Source: Bradyrhizobium manausense (GTDB taxonomy: Bacteria; Pseudomonadota; Alphaproteobacteria; Rhizobiales; Xanthobacteraceae). Taken from it: a DNA stretch of 64,000 nucleotides. Each line of letters opens with the position of its first letter. Position 1 is the stretch's first letter. The stretch lies in NCBI RefSeq assembly GCF_018130615.1, contig NZ_JAFCKB010000021.1, positions 62,001-126,000 of the forward strand. Reading direction: 5' to 3'. Made by a program: the position numbers and the translations under genes. The notes below the pieces were generated by a model that was not told the DNA's origin, did no database searches, and worked only from the letters and a program-made list of their open reading frames with translations. Positions 53,601 to 61,104 of this stretch are shown here, in pieces.

Positions 53601-53741
53601 GTAGCCCCGGTTGCGGCAGCGCCCGAACCGGTTGCTTCGCCCGCGCCTGAGCCCGCGCCCGCGCCGGAAGTGGCCACCGAGACGCCGGCCGCCCCGCGCC
53701 GCGCCGGCTGGTGGTCGCGCCGCTTCGGCGGCGGCGAATAG
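50640..53741 (+). CDS. rne: Ribonuclease E
   Basis: A 1033-residue endonuclease of RNA decay and rRNA processing. The S1 RNA-binding region begins at about residue 35 but is split by an insertion of about 235 residues (roughly 95-330), part of it a His/Asp-rich block at 161-223 with 28 histidines in 63 residues. The catalytic half is intact: Asp549 in SIDVNSG and Asp592 in VIDFIDMDEK (43 apart as in E. coli), and the Zn-link CPHC at 650-653 (101 after the first Asp). The long tail is basic and acidic low-complexity sequence with RRRRRRG clusters, expected to bind RNA and degradosome partners. It is a single-gene unit with its own promoter and terminator. Confidence 0.96.
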   Translation: MPNKMLIDATHPEETRVVVVRGNRVEEFDFETAQRKQLRGNIYLAKVTRVEPSLQAAFVEYGGNRHGFLAFSEIHPDYYQIPVADRQALIEAEEQAHREAEEESENRSHGRRRSRHRNARRRGHGERVRSDIVEGLDAGADPAAQPVEGQPLPEHAEGASHEGEHLHADAEHHGEHEGHDHHEHDHDDHGHDDHHHAHDDDHHHDNDDHGHDGEHDHHDHDHHADETPAPVAAIGAEPVVAAETVAEPQEAPAFETHSEALAEAVTSVTEPADAVYAAGEISEAPHGEAADAAGDDDEDEDDGEEAEEEVVESVGGDDVLEEVPERTFRPRRQYKIQEVIKRRQVMLVQVVKEERGNKGAALTTYLSLAGRYAVLMPNTARGGGISRKITSAQDRSRLKEVVQDLDVPEGMGIILRTAGAARTKPEIKRDFEYLIRMWETVRDLTLKSQAPTLVYEEGSLIKRSLRDLYNKEIDEIQVAGEAGYREARDFMKMLMPANVSAVRQYRDGQPLFSRMGVESQLDAMFSPTVQLRSGGYIVINQTEALVSIDVNSGRSTREHHIEDTALKTNLEAAEEVARQLRLRDLAGLIVIDFIDMDEKRNNRAVERKLSDCLRQDRARIQVGRISHFGLLEMSRQRIRASVLESSTDPCPHCGGTGHVRSVSSVALQLLRGLEEILMKGATHNLVVRTRTDVALYVLNHKRGHLRDLENGFKVTLSVIADASVSGPQAYLIDRGEQVHTLEAAKALLAAQAAASPPPLAEEAYDDEEFDPELESEVETEETEGLAEEQAAGDASPEQDGQRRKRRRRRRGRGGQRDGEAREDGAPASAEGAAAVAVEGEEDAEAEQDGEEGEEQAARGEQQGSGERRRRRGRRGGRRRRGNGEEGLAGSIGDELGGNPPSEATEAVADFDSSGSESAPSIAHSEHIAPVEASQPEFQLQAPVESPVQPAPSAAVAEEDPSADDKAARRRSTVREKVSFLSSSPSEPVAPVAAAPEPVASPAPEPAPAPEVATETPAAPRRAGWWSRRFGGGE

Positions 53742-53766
53742 AAAGAAACATCCAAAGTAAAAAAAA

Positions 53767-53790
53767 CGCCCGGCCCGGCCGGGCGTTTTT
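53767..53790. terminator. Bidirectional intrinsic terminator after rne
   Basis: CGCCCGGCC-C-GGCCGGGCG (53767-53785), flanked by six A bases on the left and five T bases on the right, so it can stop transcription in both directions. It separates rne from the convergent XRE-cupin gene. Confidence 0.9.
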
Positions 53791-53812
53791 CGTTTCATGC
53801 CTCGCCGAAGTG

Positions 53813-54493
53813 CTAGGACGGCAACTCGTCATCGGCGAGCGGCGCCACGTCGCGCGATGCGATCTGACGGAGCTGATCGTAGAGATCTGGCGCCTCGCTG
53901 GTGCAGAGACAGACTCCCTTGGCGGACGACGCCTCGCCGGCATTGAGGTAGGCGTGGCCCATGGTGCTGTCGAGATAGATGCCGTCGCCTTCGCCGAGGA
54001 TCTCCGGCGCGTAGAACTCGGTGTGAACCGCGACGCGTCCGCTGGTCACCAGAAAATACTCTTCGCCGGCATGGCGCAGCAGCGGGCCGAACTCGTCCAG
54101 CGAGCGCGCGCGGACCTCAGCCACGATCGGCACCATGCGCTTGCCGATCAGATCCGTGCATTGATAGGTGTAGGTGTAGAATTTCGTGTTGATCAGCTGG
54201 CCCTGCCCGGCCCGGCTGATGCTCCGCCGCGCCGTGACCGGCCTGCCTTGTGCAGGCGCCGCCACCGCCGGATTGAACAGCTCGGCGATCTCCATCTTCA
54301 GGCCTGAGGTGAGCTGGAGCAGCTTGTCGTAGGTCAGCGACATCAACCCGTTCTCGACCTTCGAAAGCGTCGACAGCGCCATTCCGGTCCGCTCCGCGAC
54401 CTGCTTGAGCGTCAGCCCACGCGCCTGGCGCGCAGCCTTGAGACACTGGCCGAGCTGGGAACTGGCACCTTCGGGCGTCGTAATCTCGCTCAT
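53813..54493 (-). CDS. XRE-family regulator with C-terminal cupin domain
   Basis: A 226-residue regulator. Residues 15-70 are a Cro/CI-type helix-turn-helix (LTLKQVAERTGMALSTLSKVENG), and residues 120-200 are a small cupin beta-barrel (HAGEEYFLVTSGRVAVHTE), which usually binds the effector. Regulators of this class (SutR/PuuR-like) commonly control nearby amino-acid or amine catabolic genes. It is divergent from the amidase-MFS-oxidase operon, 198 bases apart, and probably represses it. Confidence 0.9.
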   Translation of the reverse strand: MSEITTPEGASSQLGQCLKAARQARGLTLKQVAERTGMALSTLSKVENGLMSLTYDKLLQLTSGLKMEIAELFNPAVAAPAQGRPVTARRSISRAGQGQLINTKFYTYTYQCTDLIGKRMVPIVAEVRARSLDEFGPLLRHAGEEYFLVTSGRVAVHTEFYAPEILGEGDGIYLDSTMGHAYLNAGEASSAKGVCLCTSEAPDLYDQLRQIASRDVAPLADDELPS

Positions 54494-54586
54494 GCAGCAT
54501 CTCTAACACGGCCACGAGAAAAAATATTGGCCGATCGACCTAATCTCTTCAACGGTTCGAATACCCAGTTACCTCTTTTGGTAGCT

Positions 54587-54658
54587 TCCTGGGCAAACCA
54601 ACCAGGATTTGTGCACGATCTCGCCGGATTTGACGAATATTGATGCGTCGAACCTACT
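54587..54658 (+). promoter_or_regulatory. Candidate operator and promoter of the amidase operon
   Basis: Inverted repeat TCCTGG-N9-CCAGGA (54587-54607), followed by TTGACG at 54630-54635 and a weak -10 (CCTACT, 54653-54658) after 17 bases. AATATTG occurs twice nearby. Binding of the divergent XRE-cupin regulator is an inference. Confidence 0.4.
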
Positions 54659-54691
54659 TTCCGATATGCTAAATTGTTTTCATATTCTGAA

Positions 54692-56200
54692 ATGGAGCTG
54701 GCGTTGCCCGAACTTTGCGACACGAGTGCCGTTGAGTTGCGCCGCCTGCTGGCCGCGCGGGCGATCTCGCCAGTCGAGTTGCTTGACGCCTGCCTGTCCC
54801 GCATCGCCACGACGAATGCCGCCGTCAACGCGGTCGTGACGCTCGACGAGCCGGGTGCACGGGCTGCCGCGAAGCAGGCCGAGGCCGCGCTCCTGCGCGG
54901 TGAGGATCATGGCGCGCTGCACGGCCTCCCGGTTCTGATCAAGGATACGCAAGACACCGCCGGGATGCGCTCCACCTATGGCAGCCCGCTGCTGAGCGAG
55001 AATGTGCCAACCGCCGACCAGGGCTCGGTCGCACGATTGCGCGCGGCCGGCGCCATCATCTTCGGCAAGACCAACACGCCGGAATGGGCGGCAGGCGGCA
55101 ACACCCGCAATCCCGTGTTCGGCGCGACCGGCAATCCCTTCGATCCCATGCGTTCGGCAGCCGGCTCCTCCGGCGGCTCCGCGGTCGCGCTTGCTTGCAG
55201 CATGGCGCCGCTTGCCTCGGGCTCCGACACCGGCGGATCCTTGCGCAATCCCGCGGGCTACGCCGGCATCGTCGGCATGCGTCCCTCCTACGGTCTCGTG
55301 GCCAGCGAGAAGCGCGCCTTCGGCTGGTCCAACCTGTCGACCGACGGACCGATGGCGCGCAATGTCGCCGATACCGCGCTGATGCTGTCAGTGATGGCGA
55401 GCGACGATGCCCGCGATCCGCTCGCCTACACGCTGCCCGGCGAGCCCCTGCGCGGACGCGCCGAGCGCTGGGCCGCGCCGCGCCCCGCTGACCTTGGCAA
55501 GCTGCGCCTCGCCTTCACCGAAGACTTCGGCTTTGCGCCGACCGAGCAGGCCATCCGCCGCGTCTTCCGCAATCGCGTCAAGACGCTTGCGCCGCTGTTC
55601 GCCGAATGCCGCGAGGCGACGCCGGACTGCACCGGCGCGGACGATGCCTTCGCCGTGCTGCGCGCCGGGCTGTTCCTGGCGATGCACGGCAAGAATTACA
55701 AAGAGCGGGCGGAGATGCTCGGCCCCAATGTTCGCGCCAATGTCGAGGAAGGCCTGAGCTATACGCTCGAAGATCATGGACGCGCCGCGACGACGCAGAC
55801 GCGGATCTACCGTGCCTATCAAAGCTTCTTCGAAACCTGCGACGTCCTGGTCAGCCCGACCATCACGCTCAGTCCCCGGCCGTGGTCCGAGCTCTATCCC
55901 GCCGAGATCGACGGCGCGCCGACAAAATCCTACTTCCACTGGCTCGCGCTTGCCTACGCGGTGACGCTCCCCGGCCATCCCGCGATCAGCATTCCACTCG
56001 GCCGCGACGAAGCCGGCCTGCCCTTCGGCCTGCAGATCGTCGGCCCGCGCGGCGGCGACGCGATCGTGCTCTCCGTCGCAGCGAGCCTCGAGGCTGCATT
56101 CGCGGGCGACCCGCAACTGTGCCGGCCGGTGCCCGACCTGGCGCGGCTTGCAACGGCACCGCCGCTCTCGTCGGCACCCGGCTTCCTCACCTGGGAATAG
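54692..56200 (+). CDS. Amidase-signature family hydrolase
   Basis: A 502-residue Ser-cisSer-Lys hydrolase. The catalytic lysine is in GLPVLIKDTQDT, and the two serines are in the glycine-rich signature SAAGSSGGSAVALA and the following GSDTGGSLRNPA. Such enzymes cleave amides, N-carbamoyl compounds or indoleacetamide-like substrates. In this operon, followed by an anion:cation-type MFS importer and a DadA-like oxidase, it may release an amino acid from an amide or N-acyl form. The ATG at 54692 is chosen; a TTG at 54674 is possible and neither has a clear ribosome site. Confidence 0.9.
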   Translation: MELALPELCDTSAVELRRLLAARAISPVELLDACLSRIATTNAAVNAVVTLDEPGARAAAKQAEAALLRGEDHGALHGLPVLIKDTQDTAGMRSTYGSPLLSENVPTADQGSVARLRAAGAIIFGKTNTPEWAAGGNTRNPVFGATGNPFDPMRSAAGSSGGSAVALACSMAPLASGSDTGGSLRNPAGYAGIVGMRPSYGLVASEKRAFGWSNLSTDGPMARNVADTALMLSVMASDDARDPLAYTLPGEPLRGRAERWAAPRPADLGKLRLAFTEDFGFAPTEQAIRRVFRNRVKTLAPLFAECREATPDCTGADDAFAVLRAGLFLAMHGKNYKERAEMLGPNVRANVEEGLSYTLEDHGRAATTQTRIYRAYQSFFETCDVLVSPTITLSPRPWSELYPAEIDGAPTKSYFHWLALAYAVTLPGHPAISIPLGRDEAGLPFGLQIVGPRGGDAIVLSVAASLEAAFAGDPQLCRPVPDLARLATAPPLSSAPGFLTWE

Positions 56201-56259
56201 AACCTGGCAATCGACCAAGCAGGCATGGCCGCCGGATCGCCGGCGAAACGGAGATCAGC

Positions 56260-57474
56260 ATGACCGAACTGTCGCAGCGGAAAACCGGAATCGTCGCGTT
56301 CGTCCTGCTCTACATTGCCTATTGCATCTCCTACATCGACCGTGCGGCGATCTCGCTGGCGCTGGCGCAGATCGGTAAGGACTTCAATCTCCAGGCCGCC
56401 GACCTCGGCATCGTCATCAGCGCGTTCTTTCTCGGCTATGCCGCGATGCAAGTGCCGGGCGGATGGCTCTCCGATCGCTTCGGTTCCAAATATGTGGTGA
56501 TCGTCACGATCGTGATGTGGTCGATCTTCACGGCCTTCACGAGCCTGGCCTGGTCGCTGACCTCGCTGATCGCGATCCGCTTCATCTTCGGCATCGCCGA
56601 GGGCGGATTTCCGCCGGCGAGCATCCGCGCCATAGCGGAGTTGTTCAAGAAGGACAGCCGGCCAAAAATGTCGGCGCTGCTGCTGTCGTCGAACTATGCC
56701 GGCAGCATGATCGCGCCGCTCATCATGGCGCCGCTGATCCTCTGGCTGGGCTGGCGTCATGCCTTCAATGCCATCGGCTTCGCCGGCGTCCTGTTCGCGC
56801 TGATTTATTTCGTCTTCGTTCCACATCTTGCGCGTATCGGCGTGGGGCCCGTGACGGCGAAGCCCCGGGCTCCGATGCGCGAGCTGATGAAGAATCCGCT
56901 GCTCTGGCAGTTGATGGTGGTGTGGTTCGGCCTCAGCTGCGTCAACAAGGGCCTGGATTCCTGGATGCCGCTCTATCTGCTTCAGCACCGCGGGCTGGAT
57001 CTCAAGACGGTCGGCATCGTGGCACCGATCCCGTTCGTGATGGCGACGATCGCGACCGCGATCGGTGGCTGGGTCATGACCACGTTCTTTGCCGAGCGCG
57101 AAAAATATCTCCTGATCGGCAGCTCCACGTTGACCGGCATCTTCCTCTACGCCATGTACAAGTCGGAGACGATCACGGTGCTGATCGTGTTTCAGTCGCT
57201 GGTCTACTTCTTCAAGTCCTTCGTGCTGGCGGCGGTGGTCGCGCTCCCGACCAAGCTGCTCCGGGACGATCAGATCGGATCGGGCGTCGGCATGGTCAAC
57301 CTTGGCGGCCAGAGCGCGGGCTTCGTTGCGCCGGCCATCATGGGTTTCATCGTGACCGGAACCGGATCATTCGACGCGGCCTTCGGCTTCCTGGTCGCGA
57401 TGACGGCGCTGTCCGTCGTCGTCGCTACGACCATCAACACGGCGCAGCCCAGGCTCGCGCCAGAGCCGGCCTGA
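56260..57474 (+). CDS. MFS transporter, anion:cation symporter (ACS) type
   Basis: A 404-residue, twelve-helix inner-membrane transporter. The N-terminal helix contains ISYIDRAAISLAL, typical of the ACS family (tartrate, glucarate, hexuronate and organic-anion importers), with GGWLSDRFGSKYV as the loop 2-3 motif. It lies between amidase and oxidase genes, so it probably imports the amidase substrate or a related acid. The ATG at 56260 is preceded by CGGAG. Confidence 0.9.
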   Translation: MTELSQRKTGIVAFVLLYIAYCISYIDRAAISLALAQIGKDFNLQAADLGIVISAFFLGYAAMQVPGGWLSDRFGSKYVVIVTIVMWSIFTAFTSLAWSLTSLIAIRFIFGIAEGGFPPASIRAIAELFKKDSRPKMSALLLSSNYAGSMIAPLIMAPLILWLGWRHAFNAIGFAGVLFALIYFVFVPHLARIGVGPVTAKPRAPMRELMKNPLLWQLMVVWFGLSCVNKGLDSWMPLYLLQHRGLDLKTVGIVAPIPFVMATIATAIGGWVMTTFFAEREKYLLIGSSTLTGIFLYAMYKSETITVLIVFQSLVYFFKSFVLAAVVALPTKLLRDDQIGSGVGMVNLGGQSAGFVAPAIMGFIVTGTGSFDAAFGFLVAMTALSVVVATTINTAQPRLAPEPA

Positions 57475-57490
57475 CGAGAGAGGTCTGCCG

Positions 57491-58723
57491 ATGCAAAGCG
57501 CAATCGTTCTTGGCGGCGGCATGGTAGGCGTGAGTGCCGCCTTGCATCTGAAGCAACGCGGCTGGACCGTCACGCTCGTCGACCGCCGCGAGCCGGGCCG
57601 CGAGACCAGTTACGGCAATGCCGGGATGATCCAGGCGGAGGCGGTGCGGCCCTATCCGATGCCGCGCGACCTCACTTCACTCCTGAATATCGCAACCGGG
57701 CGCACCAACGACGTGCGCTACAGCTTTTCGTCGCTGCATCGCCACGTCGAACCGCTGCTTCGCTACTGGTGGCACTCCGCGCCGAAGCGACACCGCGAAG
57801 CGATCGAGGCCTGGGCTCGCCTGATCGCCTATGCGACGCCCGAGCACGACATCCTCATCCGCGAGGCCCATGCCGACAATCTGATCCGCCGCGCCGGCTA
57901 CCGTGTGCTGCATCGTGACGCCGCATCATTCGACCAGGCGATCAAGTCGGCGGAGGAAGATCGCCGCGAGTTCGGCGTGAATTTTCGCGTGCTCTCGGGC
58001 AGCGAGTTGACCAGGGCCGAGCCGATCCTGCGCGACGACCTCCCCGGCGCGATCCATTGGCTCGACACCTGGACCGCATCCGATCCCGGCGCCCTGGTCA
58101 CGGCCTACGCCGATCTGTTCGAGCGTCTCGGTGGCGCCATCGTGCTCGGCAATGCGCAGTCGCTGCAGCAGACAGGGACCGGATGGTCGGTCGAGACTGA
58201 CAATGGCCGCGTCGATGCCGCCAACGCCGTCGTGACGCTGGGCCCGTGGTCGCCGGATCTCCTGCACAAGTTCGGTTACCGGATTCCGCTGGTGCGCAAG
58301 CGCGGTTACCACATGCATTACAGCGGCGGCGCCTCGCTCGACCTGCCGCTGGTCGACAAGGGGGGCGGTTACGCCATGGGCCCGATGGCCAAGGGCATCC
58401 GCATCACCACGGGCGCGGAGCTGACCGGGCCGGATGCGCTGGCGACGCCGGTGCAACTCGCCAGTGCCGAAGCATCGGCACGCGAGTTGATCGATCTCGG
58501 CAAGCGTGCCGAACCGGAGCCGTGGTTCGGCACCCGTCCCTGCACGCCCGACATGGTGCCGGTGCTCGGTCGCGCCCCACGTCACCCCGGACTCTGGATG
58601 AACTTCGGCCACGGCCATCAGGGCTTTACGCTGGGACCCGCGACCGGACGATTGCTCGCCGAGATGATGAACGGCGAGACGCCATCAATCGATCCGACAC
58701 CGTACCGGCCGGAGCGGTTCTAG
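57491..58723 (+). CDS. FAD-dependent D-amino-acid dehydrogenase-like oxidoreductase
   Basis: A 410-residue flavoprotein of the DAO/DadA family. The FAD-binding motif IVLGGGMVGVSAALHLKQRG is at the N-terminus (the GxGxxG form here is GGGMVG), with SYGNAGMI, a segment shared by DadA enzymes, and a C-terminal MVPVLGRAPRHPGLWMNFGHGHQGFTLGP block. It should oxidise a D-amino acid or secondary amine to the 2-oxo acid, passing electrons to the respiratory chain. Substrate unknown. The stop codon lies in a CTAG shared with the stop of the convergent TPR gene. Confidence 0.91.
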   Translation: MQSAIVLGGGMVGVSAALHLKQRGWTVTLVDRREPGRETSYGNAGMIQAEAVRPYPMPRDLTSLLNIATGRTNDVRYSFSSLHRHVEPLLRYWWHSAPKRHREAIEAWARLIAYATPEHDILIREAHADNLIRRAGYRVLHRDAASFDQAIKSAEEDRREFGVNFRVLSGSELTRAEPILRDDLPGAIHWLDTWTASDPGALVTAYADLFERLGGAIVLGNAQSLQQTGTGWSVETDNGRVDAANAVVTLGPWSPDLLHKFGYRIPLVRKRGYHMHYSGGASLDLPLVDKGGGYAMGPMAKGIRITTGAELTGPDALATPVQLASAEASARELIDLGKRAEPEPWFGTRPCTPDMVPVLGRAPRHPGLWMNFGHGHQGFTLGPATGRLLAEMMNGETPSIDPTPYRPERF

Positions 58724-60825
58724 CACTCAGCCTTCGCGGCGAGCACCGCAAGCGCCGCCGCCAAGCGCATCAACGGATCATCCCATTCGCGCGGGCGACG
58801 CTGGCGGAACAGCCGCATGGTCGGATACCACGGGCTGTCTTCGCGATCGCGCAGCCAGCGCCAGTCGAGCGCGTAAGGCGTCAGCATCCACACCGGGCGG
58901 CCGAGCGCGCCCGCCAGATGCGCCACCGACGTGTCGACGGCGATGACGAGATCGAGCGCCGCCACTGCCGCCGCTGTATCGGCGAAATCGCCGAGCGCAG
59001 GCGCGAGATCGATGATGTCGCCGCCGAGCGCGGCCAGCACCGAGACGTCTTCGGCGCGCGGCTCCTTTTGCAAGCTATAGAGCTGCACGCCCGGCATCAC
59101 GAGCCGCGGCAAGACGGCCGCGGCCGGCAGCGAACGCTGCCGGTCGCCCTTGTGCCTGGGATTGCCGGCCCAGACCACGCCGACCTTCAGCCGCGCCTCG
59201 CAACCAAGCACAGTCCGCCAGCGCGACAGCTTCCCGGGATCGGCGTGCAGATACGGACCATCGGCAGGCACATTATCCAGCGTCGTGCCGAACAGGCGCG
59301 GCAGGCTCATCAGCGGCACCTGCAGATCGAATGGCGGCAGTGCTTCACCGCGGGGGATCACCGTGACGTCGGGCAGCTGCCGCAGCAGCGAGGCCAGCGC
59401 CGGCTGCACCTGCAGGATGATCTTGCCGCCGCTTGCGGTCACCAGCGGCAGATAGCGCACGAAATGCAGGGCATCGCCCAAGCCATATTCAGCGAATACC
59501 AGCAAGGTGCGCCCCTTGAGCGGCTCGCCCTGCCATTCCGGCTCGCTGAAATGGGGATCGCCGTCGGACAGCGCCTTGCACCTGCGGCGCCAGCGATAAG
59601 CCTCGAAGCCCTCGGCGAAATGACCGTTCATCAGCAGGAAATGCGCGTGGTTGTATTGCGCAAGCGGCTGCTCCGGATCGAGCGCGACGGCGCGGGCGGA
59701 GACCGCTAGCGCCTCGTCGAGCTCGCCCGCATTACGCAGCGCGACTGCGAGATTGGCGTGGCCCTTGGCATAGGATGGATCGGACGCCACCGCGCAGCGG
59801 TGCGCGGCGACCGCATCGGCGACGCGCTGCTGCTTCTCGAAAATGATACCGAGATTGGTATAGGCCGGCGCGTGATCGGGCTTCAGCCGCAGCGCGTGCT
59901 CGCAGGCCGCAACCGCGTCGTCGAGGTCGCCGAGATCGGAGAGGCAGGCGCCCAGATTGGTGGCGATCATGTGATCATTGGGATCAAGCGCGAATGTCTG
60001 CCGATAGATCCCGGCGGCTTCCTGCAAATGACGGGCTTCATGCAGGACAAGGCCAAGCAGGCGCAACGCCGCGACATTGTCGGACGCGAGCGCGACGGCG
60101 CGGCGGTACTGGACGATGGCGTCATCGAGCAAATCCTGCCGATAGAGCGCCGCGCCGAGATTGCACAGCAACCCGATATCATCAGGATCGGCCCGGAGTG
60201 CGCAACGATACGCAGCCACAGCGTCAGCAAGCCGGTTCTGGTCCGCAAGGACGTTGCCGAGATTGAGCCAGGCGCCACGGTAAGCAGGCTCGCGCGCGAT
60301 CACGGCGCGATAGGCGTCCTCCGCCTCGATCAGCCGTCCCTGCTCGGCGAGCGCGACGGCAAGGTTGAAGCACGCGCGCGTCAGATGCGTATCGAGCGCG
60401 ATCGCACGGCGATAGGCCGTCTCCGCCTCGCCGAAGCGCGCAAGCTCGCCCAAAGCCACGCCGAGCTTGTTGTGCAGGCCGGCATCATCAGGCCGCCCGC
60501 GTAGCGCGCGCTGGAACGCGGCCACGGCACCTTCGTGCTCGCCTTTCACAGCGAGCGCATCGCCCAGCGTGATCAGCGCCGGCGCATGATCGGGATCGAT
60601 CGTGAAGACGCGGCTCAGCAGCGCAGCCCCTTCGGTGGCGCGGTCGGTGACGAAGGCGGCGACCGCGGCCAGATGCAGCGCCGGCACATGATCTGGCGCC
60701 GCCTTCAGAACCTCCGTGCAGAGGTGCCCTGCCCGATCCGGCCGGCCCGCCGCAAAATGCTCCGCCGCCTCCAGCACAATCCGATTAACTGCCGCCTCGC
60801 CCACGATACCACCGCCCCCCGACAT
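58720..60825 (-). CDS. TPR protein with C-terminal glycosyltransferase-like domain
   Basis: A 701-residue cytoplasmic protein. Residues about 15-430 consist of roughly eleven tetratricopeptide repeats (units such as AIALDTHLTRACFNLAVALAEQG). Residues 440-700 resemble the GT-B glycosyltransferase of the family 9/41 type: YGLGDALHFVRYLPLV, VGVVWAGNPRHKGDRQRSLP, and LDLVIAVDTSVAHLAGALGRPVW. The fold recalls bacterial O-GlcNAc transferase-like proteins, but whether it modifies proteins or lipids is unknown. Its stop codon overlaps that of the DadA-like gene. Confidence 0.85.
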   Translation of the reverse strand: MSGGGGIVGEAAVNRIVLEAAEHFAAGRPDRAGHLCTEVLKAAPDHVPALHLAAVAAFVTDRATEGAALLSRVFTIDPDHAPALITLGDALAVKGEHEGAVAAFQRALRGRPDDAGLHNKLGVALGELARFGEAETAYRRAIALDTHLTRACFNLAVALAEQGRLIEAEDAYRAVIAREPAYRGAWLNLGNVLADQNRLADAVAAYRCALRADPDDIGLLCNLGAALYRQDLLDDAIVQYRRAVALASDNVAALRLLGLVLHEARHLQEAAGIYRQTFALDPNDHMIATNLGACLSDLGDLDDAVAACEHALRLKPDHAPAYTNLGIIFEKQQRVADAVAAHRCAVASDPSYAKGHANLAVALRNAGELDEALAVSARAVALDPEQPLAQYNHAHFLLMNGHFAEGFEAYRWRRRCKALSDGDPHFSEPEWQGEPLKGRTLLVFAEYGLGDALHFVRYLPLVTASGGKIILQVQPALASLLRQLPDVTVIPRGEALPPFDLQVPLMSLPRLFGTTLDNVPADGPYLHADPGKLSRWRTVLGCEARLKVGVVWAGNPRHKGDRQRSLPAAAVLPRLVMPGVQLYSLQKEPRAEDVSVLAALGGDIIDLAPALGDFADTAAAVAALDLVIAVDTSVAHLAGALGRPVWMLTPYALDWRWLRDREDSPWYPTMRLFRQRRPREWDDPLMRLAAALAVLAAKAEC

Positions 60826-60863
60826 CAGAGATGCCGGTTAAACGCGCGAGGCGGCCAATTCCG

Positions 60864-61034
60864 TCAGTCGATATGCGCGTCGAGGACGGCTTTGATGCAC
60901 TGGGCATCCTCCGGCGTCGCCGGATTGTAGACGACCATGCCGAACTCGGGCCGGCCGTCGACGGCGAAGGCCGAATATTCGAACGAGATCGGGCCGAGCA
61001 CGGGGTAGCGACCACGGTTTCGCCAAAGGAGAAA
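60864..61034 (-). pseudogene. C-terminal remnant of a MmyB-like transcriptional regulator
   Basis: The reverse strand between the dctA terminator and the TPR gene encodes, in one frame, a domain end: LLWRNRGRYPVLGPISFEY, then SAFAVDGRPEFGMVVYNPA, then TPEDAQCIKAVLDAHID and a TGA at 60866-60864. This matches the C-terminal ligand-binding half of MmyB-like XRE regulators (RHPVVGEL...LVVYTAEPG in relatives). The N-terminal helix-turn-helix and the start are absent, cut off at the dctA terminator hairpin. The frame is undamaged, so the deletion may be recent. It cannot be expressed as a normal regulator. Confidence 0.7.
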
Positions 61035-61061
61035 GGGCTGATCGAGGATCTCGATCAGCCC
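61025..61061 (-). terminator. Intrinsic terminator of dctA
   Basis: Perfect 12-bp stem GGGCTGATCGAG (61035-61046) and its complement (61050-61061) with a 3-base loop. On the reverse strand it is followed by TTTCTCCTTT. It lies 44 bases after the dctA stop. Confidence 0.85.
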
Positions 61062-61104
61062 TCTTACTTCAAGACCTGCCGGCGCACCGCGCCGTTCGGT
61101 CGGG

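Noticed and set aside
54674-54676. TTG start for the amidase
   Set aside because: The added six residues are not part of the amidase fold and no ribosome site precedes the TTG.
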